From contig NC_092862.1 of NCBI RefSeq assembly GCF_032062135.1, forward strand, positions 68,461,371 through 68,525,370: DNA of 64,000 bases, written 5' to 3'. The notes beneath the pieces were generated by a model that saw nothing but the letters and a program-made list of their open reading frames with translations, had not been told where the DNA came from and did no database searches. This document shows positions 35,961 to 47,242 of the stretch, piece by piece. This stretch comes from Pyxicephalus adspersus (lineage: Eukaryota; Chordata; Amphibia; Anura; Pyxicephalidae). The stretch's first letter is position 1, and each line of letters starts with the position of its first letter. The translations under genes and the position numbers were made by a program.

Positions 35961-37390
35961 TAATTTACAGCAGGGCATACCTGGTATAACAGATTTTTTT
36001 GGTTGATAAGTATCGTAGACTGAATGGCTGGATGGAATGACTGGCATGGAAAGGCTACCATCATTTAAACTATAGATGGTATAAATGTTCCAATCAAGTA
36101 TTAACCATTGATAGGTAAAAGCATCATTGTAGCATTCCCCATTAAAAGGGTCATTGTGGAAAAAAATAGCATTCGACACGATGTTGGTTCTGCCACCAGG
36201 GAAGCATCTTGTTGGGATCATAGCTCGTGCTATTTGCATTCCAATTTGGACCACTGCTGGAGATATGATCGTTGCCTGGCCCACCCAAAAATCTCTGTGG
36301 AATTTGGAGTATTGCATTTAAATATTGGAAACTGGGGTGATCAGTCTTTTAATTGATCCTTGTCTTGAATGTTGTAGGCAGCTGGGAGTTAGCCTCAGCC
36401 AATGCTTCAGAATAGGTAATTATCAAATGGAAATTATTATATATTTAGCAAGCAGCATGTAGCAAGATATTGTACAGGGATAATTATTTTCACCAAATTT
36501 GCATTATCATCACCTTTTACCTATATACATTTTGAACCAGGGGGTACTTTGGGGTTTTTGGGAAGACACCATTAAATCAAAGGTTACCATTTGATTAATG
36601 TGGGTATGTGCCCCCCCCCCAGTAAAATTTTCTAACTTTGATTGTTATTATTGTATGTTTTTATAATATACTAATGACCTTTTTATTTTTGTTCATTTAG
36701 AAAATAGAACTATGTTCAAAAAGTTGGTTATTTACTTGTGACGGTCATTTAAGTAATTTACTTCAACACTGACAAATGATTCTAAGTAATATATTTTGTT
36801 TTATTTCTAACAAATAACCATCATTTTATTTTATGTATTTTTTGTGTTTGTAAGATGTATTATAACAAAATAGTATTTTTTTACCACATTAGAGGGATCA
36901 TGAAAGGCCAATTTGTTCTATATTGTTCATTTCAATGCCCCCCTCCCCAGTCTAAAGAAAAACAGCCTTTGCTACAAATTCAAAAACCTTTATTACTTAG
37001 TGAATTCTGTGTAATGGATGTAACCAGTATTAAATGATTTATTATACATAGTAATACATTAGTATAAAATGAACACACCACGCAAAACTAAAGAAAAAAA
37101 AATACAATTGCAGCCAGGAGAAACAATATGTACATTGCACCTATGCAAATGTCTATTTTAATCTGTTTCAGCTATTTTAGCCATTCCATCTGTCAACTTA
37201 TTTGAAATTTTAGGCAGTTTGCTAAAGATGGTGGGAATTCAAAATAAGGAAAGATTACAGGTATTGGAACACAAAGCTGTTAAAGAAATATTGTTATCCA
37301 TTGTTTATATACTGTAAACATATCGAGTAAACTGAGTATTTTAAGCTTTGCTTACAATTCTTCAAACTGTGAATATAGAACAAACTATAC

Positions 37391-37627
37391 CTTGCCGACA
37401 TACTGGTAATCCGATCCTGTATATTCCTCAAGCAGGAAGAATTGATTCCACATCCAGCTTCTCTTAGATCGGCTCCTTTCCATGTCATTGCCCTGGCCAG
37501 GTTCCTGCTCCTCCAGCAGTGGCTCTGTGGTGGTGGCAATAGTCCTATCCGGAAGTGGAGTTGTAGAGCTTTTTTGAAGCTCAATCACCCAAAATATGAG
37601 CAGTAAGAGACATTTGAAAGTTCTCAT
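37391..37627 (-). CDS. CDH6: First coding exon of a type II classical cadherin, probably cadherin-6 (partial, 79 codons)
   Basis: Type II cadherins are calcium-dependent homophilic adhesion proteins of the plasma membrane. The exon encodes 79 residues: a signal peptide with hydrophobic core [10 protein letters not shown] (about residues 6-15), a short propeptide, the furin site RSKR at residues 53-56, and a mature N-terminus starting SWMW. The two tryptophans (residues 58 and 60) correspond to Trp2 and Trp4, whose strand swap makes the type II trans dimer. It continues [19 protein letters not shown] and ends exactly at a codon boundary, followed by GTATAG, a good phase-0 donor. The start at 37627 is the first in-frame ATG after an in-frame stop at 37697-37699 and has A at -3. 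The MRT start, the STxPL propeptide stretch and the SDYQYVGK segment fit CDH6 as I remember it; CDH10 and CDH9 are close alternatives. Certain as a type II cadherin, likely as CDH6. The remaining exons lie beyond position 1. Confidence 0.9.
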
Positions 37628-37771
37628 TTTGCAGGAATAGAGATGTGAGCAAAAAGCACTCACGACTGAAGTTTCCCTTTTAATTCCCAAACTGGGTTAT
37701 TTCTTCTACTATATTCAGCATCAATCTTCCTGCTGTCCCATTTCTAGGTCTCTCTGGCTCTCAACGGATAC
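37628..37771 (-). promoter_or_regulatory. Putative 5' UTR part of the cadherin exon, with two overlapping uORFs
   Basis: Upstream of the cadherin ATG, the minus strand reads TTTCTTGTAG ending at 37772. This is a plausible 3' splice acceptor after a T-rich tract, so the exon may begin at 37771 with 144 nt of 5' UTR. I remember type II cadherin genes as having a separate non-coding first exon, which would fit. Within this stretch there are two short ORFs. One has 6 codons (ATG at 37741, TGA at 37721-37723). The other has 13 codons (ATG at 37721, TAA at 37680-37682). The first stop and second start overlap as TGATG. Both end before the main ATG. The acceptor is inferred only; an RNA read would settle it. 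Confidence 0.4.
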
Positions 37772-38295
37772 CTACAAGAAATTCCAACAGAAATTATTCT
37801 TTGACATTACTGTACTTAAAGCTGCACAGTTAAACAAACAATAAAGTCATCTAAAATGTGCCTTGCCACTTAAAGATCCTTAGAGAACACACAGACTCCA
37901 AGAATTTAACACGCCGTGCTGGGAAAAACTGCTACTTTCACATATCAAAACCTAAAATAGCTACTATAGACCACAAAGGAAATGTGTGTTAAAAAAATAG
38001 CCATATAGTCTGTCTGTCTGTCCATGTATCTATACCTATATATTCAACACCACAATACCCTCCTCCACCTCCTCAAACCCTGATCTAGATTTAAAGGACA
38101 GCTAATGAAGACTCCTGAGAATCCACTGTGGATTGTGGAATTCCTGAAAAGGATGAATGGCTGATTTAAGTGCATAACTCAGGAAGATGATGGGCAAGGC
38201 ACCATTGTATTGGCATGTTGGAGTCATGTAAGGAGGCCATCTAACCCATGTGGAAGGTCTGCAGAAGGAAGTATAGGGTTTAGATTTGGAGAAAC

Positions 38296-38298
<3 letters not shown>

Positions 38299-38328
<30 letters not shown>
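38299..38328. repeat. (TA)15 microsatellite
   Basis: 30 bases of pure TA, less than 1 kb upstream of the cadherin exon. It creates spurious open frames on both strands. Confidence 0.97.
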
Positions 38329-38329
<1 letters not shown>

Positions 38330-41160
38330 GTACACCATCTTTTTCCTAGTGATAATTGCTGGACAACAAGAATAAAGATCTCCTTATACTGTTTTACAAG
38401 TACACTTTTAAGCTAAGCTACAGGTTTGAAATACTATACATATTACATATTACTGTCATCTCTAGTTAAGTCATAACAACACATTCGACAATTGTAACAT
38501 TCATACTTTCCACTTTTTAATAAGAGCAACCTCCCTTTTAGCAGTCAGTCTGTAGGAAGTGATTGGAATGAATGTGTCATGGATGACAACCATGCTAACT
38601 ATAAAAAAATGTATAGAATGACATTAAGATGGCTTATTAAGAGAACGAGGCTTATTAAAAGAAAAAAAGAAAGACATATTAATACAAATTACACCTGAAT
38701 AAAAAAAAGGAAGTGAAATGTATACTGCTAATTAAAGAACAAAATGCACCATTCATAGCTGATATCTCTTTTGTGCTGTGTTATTATTATTCCCAGATTT
38801 ATTTGAACAGACTGTTATTAATCATTCTTGGCAAAGAGCTATGGGTCTTAAATATTTGCTCACCTTTTTTTTAATAGGCAACAATATAAAAAGGAGAATC
38901 ACTATGATACACATCTGGTTCATCTTGATCATTAAAAATAACAATATAGCAAGCGTCAATCAATGCAACAACGTTAAAAGACAACAACATATAACTGCAA
39001 AGCAGAACAGCTGTTGGTCCTTGTGAACTATAATTGGCACAGACAACACTGCAGTTTTCTTTACCTGTCTGAGTAAACATTGTAGCATCTCATCCCGTTA
39101 GATCTACCAGGAATGCATATTGGTTTTATTTAATGAGGCAAAAAAGTATTGTCCAAAGTGCAGTAACCAATTGCAACTAATCAAGTATTCTTTTAAACTC
39201 GTGCTGTGATAAGATGCAGAGCAGGAAGAAATGGTTAGATAACCCAGGACCATGCCACTTCAATTATTGGCCGAGCTCCTAGTGCTCATTTTTTGGGAAG
39301 AATGTTGCAGCAGAAAAAAAGAAATACTGTATGTGACATATATATTGTATGTAATAACTTAATTTAGTTCTTATTGAACTCAATTTAAATAATGAGTTAA
39401 AGGTAATGCTATAGTATATCCCAAATCCCACCATGGTCACTATTGTTGGATTGTTTGGTCTGCATGTACAGTAAATGTTAAGAATATTATGAAATATTTA
39501 TTAACAATATTATTAATATAATAGAAAAACATATATATGTAATACGTCTTCACATTAAATGTGATCCTTTAAATAAACCTTGAGGTATATCACAATATAG
39601 TACACTATAGTACTACAATATAGTAATTCATTTAAATATTGGTAGTCAATAAGTCTGTAAACTTAGGTGAAGCATTCCAGACTGAGACAAGCTATTAATG
39701 AAACTCCTTTCAATTCATGTTGTCTATGACAAGCTGACGAGTTAAACCAAACAAAACTTATTCTATACAAAGGTTGTCATTACTAAAAAAAAAAAAAAAA
39801 GACTGTCACTTGACGCTGGACAGAATGGATGGAATAGGGTCTCAGCATTGCAGTCACACTAATAATTATGTTGTCTTTTTTAGTCTGTCACTTGGCTGGT
39901 AGGTCATTCTAAATCTGTCAAAAATCTCAAGACCTAAAATGTGCAATTGTCTCTCCTTTCCCTTCCCATCCATTCCTACTGCTTTCTCACTCTGCTTTTC
40001 TCTCTGCCCTATTATAACCACCATGACATTAATACATGCTGCTCTATTCTCCTAGGTACAATTACGAAAGAAAGAAGACAGTACTATCTGCATGCACTAG
40101 AAAACCAAGCCACATGCTGCACCATATACCGTTACAAAGAGAGAAATTCTCCTTCTGTATACATTAAATTCATGGATAAAAAAAGAAACTATAACCCACA
40201 TAGAAATTTATTTTAGCTCGTTATGCTACTTACATTTTTAAACACTTCACTCATGTGTGGGCCCTGATATGTTGCATTGTCTCAGCATTTAAACAACCTT
40301 GCAATTTACTGCTGGCAGAGGTAAAGAGTGTCAAGTGTCTGCCCAAGCGATCGGAAAATGAGACAGTACACAAAGGTTACTGTATCCACAGGAACAGCAG
40401 AATGTCCTATTAGAAGCTACTAGTTAATGACTATGACAGAAGCAACTGCAGCAGTGCTTGTAGCTCCAGCACAGAAACATGTAGTTAAGCAGTTCCCAAG
40501 AAAACATCTGCTTTTTTATTTCATTAGATGTGACTAATCAGCTACTGCTTTCTGCCAACTGCAGCAAGCTTTATAATTAGTTACTTACATTATTGTTACT
40601 GCTGTTTAATGTCCACTTGTGAAGTACCCTAAACATCAGAGCTCTAAAACGGTTCCATTTATAATAAACCGCTGCCTAAATAAGCCAACAACAAAACATC
40701 TTAGTAAACCAGTTCTTTTAATGTACAGTTAGGCGAGAAAATGAGACGGTCTTTTTACATCCAGTACTGGCTGCAAAGCACTTGACATTTGTACTAGATT
40801 GGTGCTACGCTGGAAAATGACACAAATGACCTTATTTATTAGGAGCAACGTGCAAAGTGCTTGTTATGGACTTCTTCATCTTTACATTGTTATTGCTCTT
40901 TGAGCTAGCTTGTTAAAGTGAACATGCCAGACATGTTAAACTTAAAAGTAAATGTCCTTCTTAAGAGAAGGCATCACAGGAAGCCATTCTGATCCTGGTT
41001 CTGTTTAGTGGTATATGTTATATTGGATGAAAAAAGGATAGTTACAATTGCATCATTCCATTTTATTCACATTAAATAGAAAACTATTAAATTTTAATGC
41101 TGAACTCCAGGAAAAAAATGTATTGCAATGGGGTTGCAAGGAATAAATGTTCATTTAGAC

Positions 41161-41487
41161 CAGGGGTCAGCAAACTTTTTTGGCTACTAGGCCATTTTAG
41201 GAGGTCAAGAAGGCACACTAGGCCGGACTCTCTCTCGAGTCCCACGCTGATGGCTCTGCCCCCCGCCAGGAACAGCCCTAAAGGAAAATGCTTCTCCTCC
41301 ACAATGCATACGCAGGAGAGGGAACACCCCGGAAAGGAAATATCTCTCCTCTGCAATGCATACGGAGGAGGGGAACGCCCCTGAAAGGAAATATTTCTCC
41401 TCTGCAATGCATACGGAAAAGAGAGAATGTCCCCTTACCCCAGCAGTGGAAGTGTTAATGCTAAAGGCCGGAGTTTGCCTATCTCTG
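41161..41487. mobile_element. hAT non-autonomous element with perfect 8-bp target duplication
   Basis: The left end CAGGGGTCAGCAAACTTTTT and the reversed right end CAGAGATAGGCAAACTCCGG are hAT-type inverted repeats. ATTTAGAC occurs exactly at both junctions (41153-41160 and 41488-41495). Inside, three tandem units of about 51-52 bp (key words CAATGCATAC, AGGGAACACCCC, GAAAGGAAATAT) span roughly 41285-41435. The 327 bp element encodes no transposase; the overlapping frames of about 100 codons on both strands come from these repeats. Confidence 0.92.
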
Positions 41488-41611
41488 ATTTAGACCTAGC
41501 GGGAATACAAGCAGGACATTGCTAATCTTACATCTGACCTGATTCCTTTTCAATCTATGGGTGGGAACCCAGCTTCCAACACTTACAATGCAGGGCTATT
41601 GGATTTGCATT

Positions 41612-41865
41612 GGGGGGAAGCATAGTGACTCAGAGGTTAGCACTCTGGCTTTTGCAGCACTGGGTCCCGGGTTCCAATCTCAGCCAGGACACCATCTGCA
41701 TGGCTTGCGTGTTTACGAGGGTTTCCAAAAACATGCAGTTAGTTTAATTGGCTTCCCCCAGAATTGACCTTAGACTGTATTAAAGACTTATGACTATGGT
41801 AGGGACATTAGATTGTGAGCCCCCTTGAGGGACAGTTAGTGATGTGACGATGGACTGTGTAAATG
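41612..41865 (+). repeat. tRNA-derived SINE
   Basis: The head has an A-box-like TGACTCAGAGG (41626-41636, one change from the Pol III pattern) and a B-box-like GGGTTCCAATC (41669-41679), about 32 bases apart as in tRNA-derived SINEs. The body continues through CCATCTGCATGGCTTGCG, AAAACATGCAGTTAG, TTAATTGGCTTCCCCC, GACTATGGTAGGGACATTAG and TTGTGAGCCCCC. This order matches a SINE-type repeat I remember as frequent in frogs. It is truncated or divergent before the usual GCGCTATATAAAT tail. It inserted close to the hAT element but outside it. Confidence 0.75.
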
Positions 41866-43163
41866 GACTGTGAGTGTAGTGTCTGTGACCTCATACTATA
41901 GTTGCTTATGGAAACGGCTGCAGAGGAAACCAGTTGCACAGCCAGTGGAAATTAGGAAATAAAGTAGAAACCCTGTTTACATGGTTACAAGGGCTACTAA
42001 AGGGAAAATATTAGTAATAATTAAAAAATGAAAACACTTAGCAACAACTCTATAGAAATCTGAATGGTTCCTAAACGTACATAGCCATTTTTCATAATTG
42101 CATTGCACGTCCATTGTCCAAGATCAGAGCAGCATTGGCAGTGTCTGACTTCATGTTAAGGTAGTCCTAATTTAAACAGAAGGTGCCAGTAATTTTTTTT
42201 CTTTTTTTATTTATATTGGATTTCTTGCCAACAGCGGCATGAACATAAAAAAGTGATTCTACAACACTGTGATCTAGTTTCACATGTGACAGAATAACTT
42301 TAAATAAACCCAAAAGAACATTATTTAATAACATTGTTGTTCAAAATTCAATAACCTACGGCAATCAATGAAAAAGCATCAGAGTAAGGCAATAAAAGCA
42401 GAATTGTTTTCTGTGGGCACCTGCACACAATTGTGATTTACATTACTTCAATGTTCTTTTTTTTATGAATGATTAATTTTTCGTGACCACATTGTCTAGT
42501 AAACCTATTCGGCTTACTGGGGATACAATGTACTCCTAATTAAACAAGCTTGTATGGTAAGGTGACAAAAAAATCACCTTTCTATAGCTAATCAGAACAG
42601 TATGAGACATGCATGCTGAAAGCAATACTCTGTTCATTTTCTTTCTACTCTAAAGTTGTTAGGCAATATTTCTATATAAGGTATTTCAGGAGGCCTGCAC
42701 AATTATAAATCCAAGCACTTTATAGGTTAATAAATCTTGTTAATTTACTTATCCCATTCACTTGCTAGTCCCCTAACCATACTGCGAAATATACAATAGC
42801 AAAGGTAAGAAAAATCAATATTAATATCTGTCCAATAAGAATGAATAAATGTGAAGTTGGTCATAAGAAGCCAGTGCAGATCTTTTTAGCCTATCTAATG
42901 TAGGTCATTTCAAGCAATAAGTATTCAGGTTTTGGCATTTATTATATTTTACTGTACTTTTTCCATTAGAAATCAAGTTGCTGGTTGAGAATCTCTATTT
43001 TTTTTTTGCAAAATAATTTAAAAGATCGAGATACTGGTGTGGGGATAGTATACTAGACAGAAGGGAGGTTTAAGGTATGAGTAGTTAACAATTCCTGAAC
43101 TTTATTCACCTGGTTTTAGTTATTTGGATCTTTAACTAAACAGCTATGTATCTACCTTATATA

Positions 43164-43690
43164 CCGTATTTTTTGCCGTATAAGACGCACTTTTTCTTCC
43201 CCAAAACTGGGGGGAAAAGTTAGTGCGTCCTATATGACAAATGTGTTATAAAATAATAAAATAATATACTCACCCGATACCCGATCCTGCGTGTGTCTCT
43301 TCTCCTCGCTGGCTGCATGCTGCTTGTGTCTCTTCTCCTCTCTGAGCAGCGTGTGTCTTCTCCTGTCTGTAGTGCAGAGCGAAAGAAGCCGGCACAGCGC
43401 CACCTGCTGTTCCCTGTCCTAACTGCCGTACAGTGGAAAAAAAGTACAGAGTGATCAGAAGGGGAATTTGAATGACACAGAGTGATCAGAAAGGGATTTT
43501 GAAAGGCACAGAGTGATCAGAAAGGGAATTTGAATGGCACATGAGTGATCAGAAGGGGAATACCGGTATGAATGGCACATGAGTGATCAGAAGGGGAATA
43601 ATCTTTCAGAATCTTTTTTTTCTAGATTTTCCTCCTTTAAAATTGGGTGCGTCTTATATTCCGGAGCGTCTTATACGGCGAAAAATACGG
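43164..43690. mobile_element. TA-flanked MITE with CCGTATTTTT ends
   Basis: The left end CCGTATTTTTTGCCGTATAA followed by GACGCAC, and the reversed right end CCGTATTTTTCGCCGTATAA followed by GACGCTCC, are nearly identical inverted repeats. TA flanks both sides (43162-43163, 43691-43692). A second subterminal GTGCGTCTTATA lies near the right end. The interior has a CTCTTCTCCTC-rich part with partial duplications and a 31-bp tandem array. TA duplication suggests a Tc1/mariner-type origin. Non-coding. Confidence 0.88.
43447..43610. repeat. 31-bp tandem array inside the MITE, 5 units
   Basis: Units begin at 43447, 43478, 43509, 43540 and 43578 with CAGAGTGATCAGAAGGGGAA or CATGAGTGATCAG. The first four are spaced 31 bp; the fifth is displaced by a short insertion containing ACCGGT. 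Confidence 0.9.
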
Positions 43691-43692
43691 TA

Positions 43693-46600
43693 GTTTTCGG
43701 CTGAACTTTATGGTCATTAGGTGAGAATCGTTCTTAGTGGTATATCTAGATAATTTATTAGGCAACGCTTTTTACATCATTTATTCATCAAAGTATCATT
43801 TCCTAATATGAACTGTTGGTGGTATCGTATCTGCACTATTGAAAACCCATTACATTTCAGGTTGGGATTCTAGTAGTCTTATTTTATTTAGGTTTTTACG
43901 TGGTTTCTGGTATTTTTTCTCATTACTTTCTACTGAAAGTAGTAATAAGAGGCGATGAGGGGAGTGCACTGCGCTTGGGGTGAGTAACCTACTTTGTGTT
44001 CCTTGTTTGTGTTTCCTGGTAAGACTACAAATGGCGGTTAAGCAGAAATCTTGAGCATAGCATGTTTACCCTATTCAAAGAAGAATAGTGAGAGGGTTTA
44101 CTTCTCTGGCCATTAGATGCAGTCTACTTCTTAGCAATATTTTACCTATGTCTGGCACATAAGTCAACAATCATACATAAGTCAAGCCTTAAGTCTCTTG
44201 AAACCAACAGCCTAATTAACGCCTTTTATCTCATTAGTTATATATAAGTTGGGTTGTTTTTATTTGTTGATTTCCTTTATTAATTATGAGTTAAAAAAAA
44301 TCTATACTACATTATATTCTCTCACAAATATCACTACCCCTTACTTGCCCTTACTTACTCCAAACTCAAACTGGAAGGTGCACATGTGTACCCAGCATAC
44401 CAGAATTTGCTAAATTAGGTAGTATTACCAACTATGCATATTTAGGTAATGTTCCATCTATAAATAAAATACCTGGAGCTACAGGACCTTTCCACTCTAG
44501 AAGAATAGCTTTTCTATCATAAAACATCATCATCATCATAAAGTATCAGTCTCAGTTTAATCCTTTCATGTTTGCGATGAACAAAGCCGCTGATTAAAGA
44601 AAGGATCCTGCTCTGCTTGTACCCCATGTTCACTTTATGATGAACCAGGTTTTTATCTTCAGCCAACTACATGTCTTAGGATTACATGCTCATTTTTTAT
44701 AGTTACTTTTTTGTGAAAGCGATTATACAATGCATAAAAAACTGAACCTGTGCTGTTGAAGCTCATGAATCAATTAATAATGATTCAGTTATCAATTATT
44801 TATAAACTTCCAGCAAATTAACTCTAACCATGACTCATTTCACATGGGACATATTGTTCTGCTCCCATGTTTCCGAATTCATAAATTTCTGGATTTTTAT
44901 TTATTTGCTTATTGGAAGCAAATTCATGTGTAGAATATGTGTTGACTACAAAAAGTAAAATTAATATCAACTCACAAAATCAACCTTTGTGGGTTGTTAG
45001 TATGCAATATGCAGCAATTCAAGATACTGCTACAAACTACTCCCTAGAAGCCTTTTTTTTGGAAGTTTCCAGAAGATGCTCCTAATTCTATGTTGGTGTC
45101 TTAGTGTCCAACTGAACTGATGTGATATTGGGTGTGCCTATGCTATGCTCCAATCTAAAAAAATGTCAAAATTGTATGAATTGTTTGGGAATCCTTAAGT
45201 GCAGGTGAGGCACTATGAAATTTGGGCCAGTGATGAAGAAGGTGCATATTTAGGTGGAACTGTATGTCATGTACCTGCCCAGTTTAGGTGGAAGTCCTGA
45301 CCTTTATGTATTGTAGGGTTACTACTTTTTTAGGTTTGAACTGCAGCATCAATCCTTGTTGGTAAAATGTATTTTCTAGTGATTAGGAAAGTATAGGATG
45401 TTAAACGTAGACTTTAGCTGGGACCTGCTCTCAAACAAACCAGTTACTTTTTCTGGTACAATTTAAACTCTAGTCTTTTTTTTAGTTTTGGAGATGGAGG
45501 ATGGGTTGAAGCTGATATAAGAAATGAGTGTTACTGTCTGTATCATTGATGGAAAAATATGTCCTCATTCTCTGTTCCAAAGACAATTCTAAATGAAGGC
45601 AAATGCGCAAATGCCACCTGACAGTTGTTATTTTCCCTCTAGCATTGTTCTGGTAACAACTCAAAAGCTGAATTCCAGCCTTGCTTCCACTCTTGTACGG
45701 TTGTATGTGGTTCAGTCTTGTTCTTGAAATAATTGTTTATGATGATGCTGATTTCCCCACACATAGTAAGCTTCTTATAGGGTGTATTCAAAGTTGCAGA
45801 AAGTCAGATAAAGGCCAACTTATCTCCTGGTTGATGGACCCCCACCATCATCTAGACTTTTCTTCCCAGCCTTACTGTCCTTAGCTCATCTTTTCATTTA
45901 TCACATCCTTTCAATCATGGAGATTTAATATCACATATGGGCTTTACCACAGCCTTGTGCTGGCCCTTCCTACCAGCATTGGTCCACCTTTATTGCTGAG
46001 ATTTAGTGATCATTTCGCTTATTCAAAAATCATGTAATGAAGGCAGAAATGCTTTATTTAGTAATTTTATTTTGGCAGAATGAACCAGGAATAGCAGAAT
46101 GGTGAAGTGAGCCTTCTGCATTTTCTGATGAAGAAAAGGGTCTGCAAAGCTTGTGAAAGAGATATGACGCACAAACATCTTTGGAGAAGAGGTTGAAGGG
46201 GTAATGTTGTAGGGCAAGCCAAAAAACAAGCTAGAGAACACTAACAGTTAAAATAATAATGTTCAAGTAATGTTAGTATCCTTCTATTCTGTTTTATGCT
46301 GCTGGGCTGACAAATGATCTGCACTTTACTCAGTGGTATATGTTTATGGGGACATGATAAGTATATTGGTCATATGGGGGAAACGATGGCTGCACCTATT
46401 ATATGGTGGAAATGATGACATTTGTTTCCTGTGGCACATGAGCGCTATGAGAATGCTGCCTCTGTTTATTGCCTCATTCTGTTGTAGGCACTAACAAGTA
46501 GGATAATGAATGAGTCTGTGTGCAGTGTAACTCAGAGACACCTTTGAGACATTCTTATTTCACTTGGGACTAGCCAACCTAGAGTAAACTCACAAACAAC

Positions 46601-47009
46601 TTCACAAATACATTTACCAATACATATATGATGTCAGTTGTTGTTTAAGAACACATTTTACTAGGGCTCCCATTTTGTAACATTCACATAGACAGGTGAA
46701 GTAGATTACAAATGGCTGGAATTCCTTTATAGATCTAGTCCCACTGGTGGCAGTTTTCAAAAGATTTGTCGTCATTTGAAACATCCAAATACTGACACAG
46801 CCCCATGTATATAATATTGTATACATAAAAGTAGCAGCATTGTGTCTCGTTCATACAAAAAAAAAATAAAGGAAGCATAAAAGAAATCATGACTTACCCC
46901 AAAATAAACATACAACACCTAAAAAGATGAGAATATTTTTAAAGCATCTGGAAGTAAAGATTTTTTAATGTTAATGGAGACAAGCTCTTTCCTATTTATT
47001 AAAAAAACA
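43693..47009. other. No recognisable gene
   Basis: Unique-looking AT-rich DNA with a short (CAT)n tract near 44528-44541. Short open frames near 45500-45900 and 46000-46240 show no domains. Confidence 0.45.
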
Positions 47010-47242
47010 ACCAGGTTCACATTGCTGTGTTCACACTTAGTTACCATATTCAATGTTGCAATGCATGTTCCATGCATTGGTGTGCTGTGGTTCCATCCAT
47101 TCTAAAATGCATGCACATTGCTTGTCTTGTGGTGTGCTGTATTACAAGAAGTACATGCTCTTTTCAAATGCATTAAATTAATGTGCTGCCTTTTGTAAGA
47201 CATATTAAGCCTCAAAATAATGCAAGTGTGGACCAAGCCTAA
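47010..47242. repeat. Possible repeat of the GGTTCACA type
   Basis: The left CCAGGTTCACATTGC and the reversed right TAGGCTTGGTCCACACTTGC look like weak inverted ends. The interior is rich in TGCAATGCATG-like words. A similar composition occurs at about 48790-49010 (TGCATTAGGGC, AATGCATGGCAATGC). Boundaries and class are uncertain. Confidence 0.35.

Larger units (their letters stand above)
1..37390 (-). other. CDH6: Inferred intron following the first coding cadherin exon (incomplete)
   Basis: The donor GTATAG begins at 37390. The next cadherin exon should encode the HSDxDxGDG-type calcium-binding segment of the first extracellular domain. I looked for it on the minus strand and found nothing, so the intron would exceed 37 kb. 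Very long introns near the 5' end are normal for this gene family. The interval holds only repeats, microsatellites and unique AT-rich DNA, listed separately. Confidence 0.7.
34251..37390. other. Mostly unique DNA next to the cadherin exon
   Basis: Holds the (TA)n tract at 35367, the possible Penelope relic at 35627 and a C10-11 run near 36609. The rest shows no repeat ends. A 133-codon minus-strand frame (35916-36317) has no recognisable domain. Confidence 0.45.

Noticed and set aside
35916..36317. 133-codon minus-strand open frame
   Set aside because: No known motif. It overlaps the possible retroelement region and has no splice-site pattern that would make it a cadherin exon.
37628..37690. 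N-terminal extension of the cadherin reading frame
   Set aside because: The frame is open upstream only to a TTG at 37690 and a stop at 37697-37699. The first ATG is at 37627 and directly precedes a good signal peptide.
41087..41407. Overlapping frames of 106 and 95 codons on opposite strands
   Set aside because: Most of their length falls within the hAT element, with periodicity from its 51-bp repeats. The translated repeats are not a protein family.
41612..41700. tRNA gene
   Set aside because: A-box and B-box-like words are present but no cloverleaf can be drawn. It is a SINE head.
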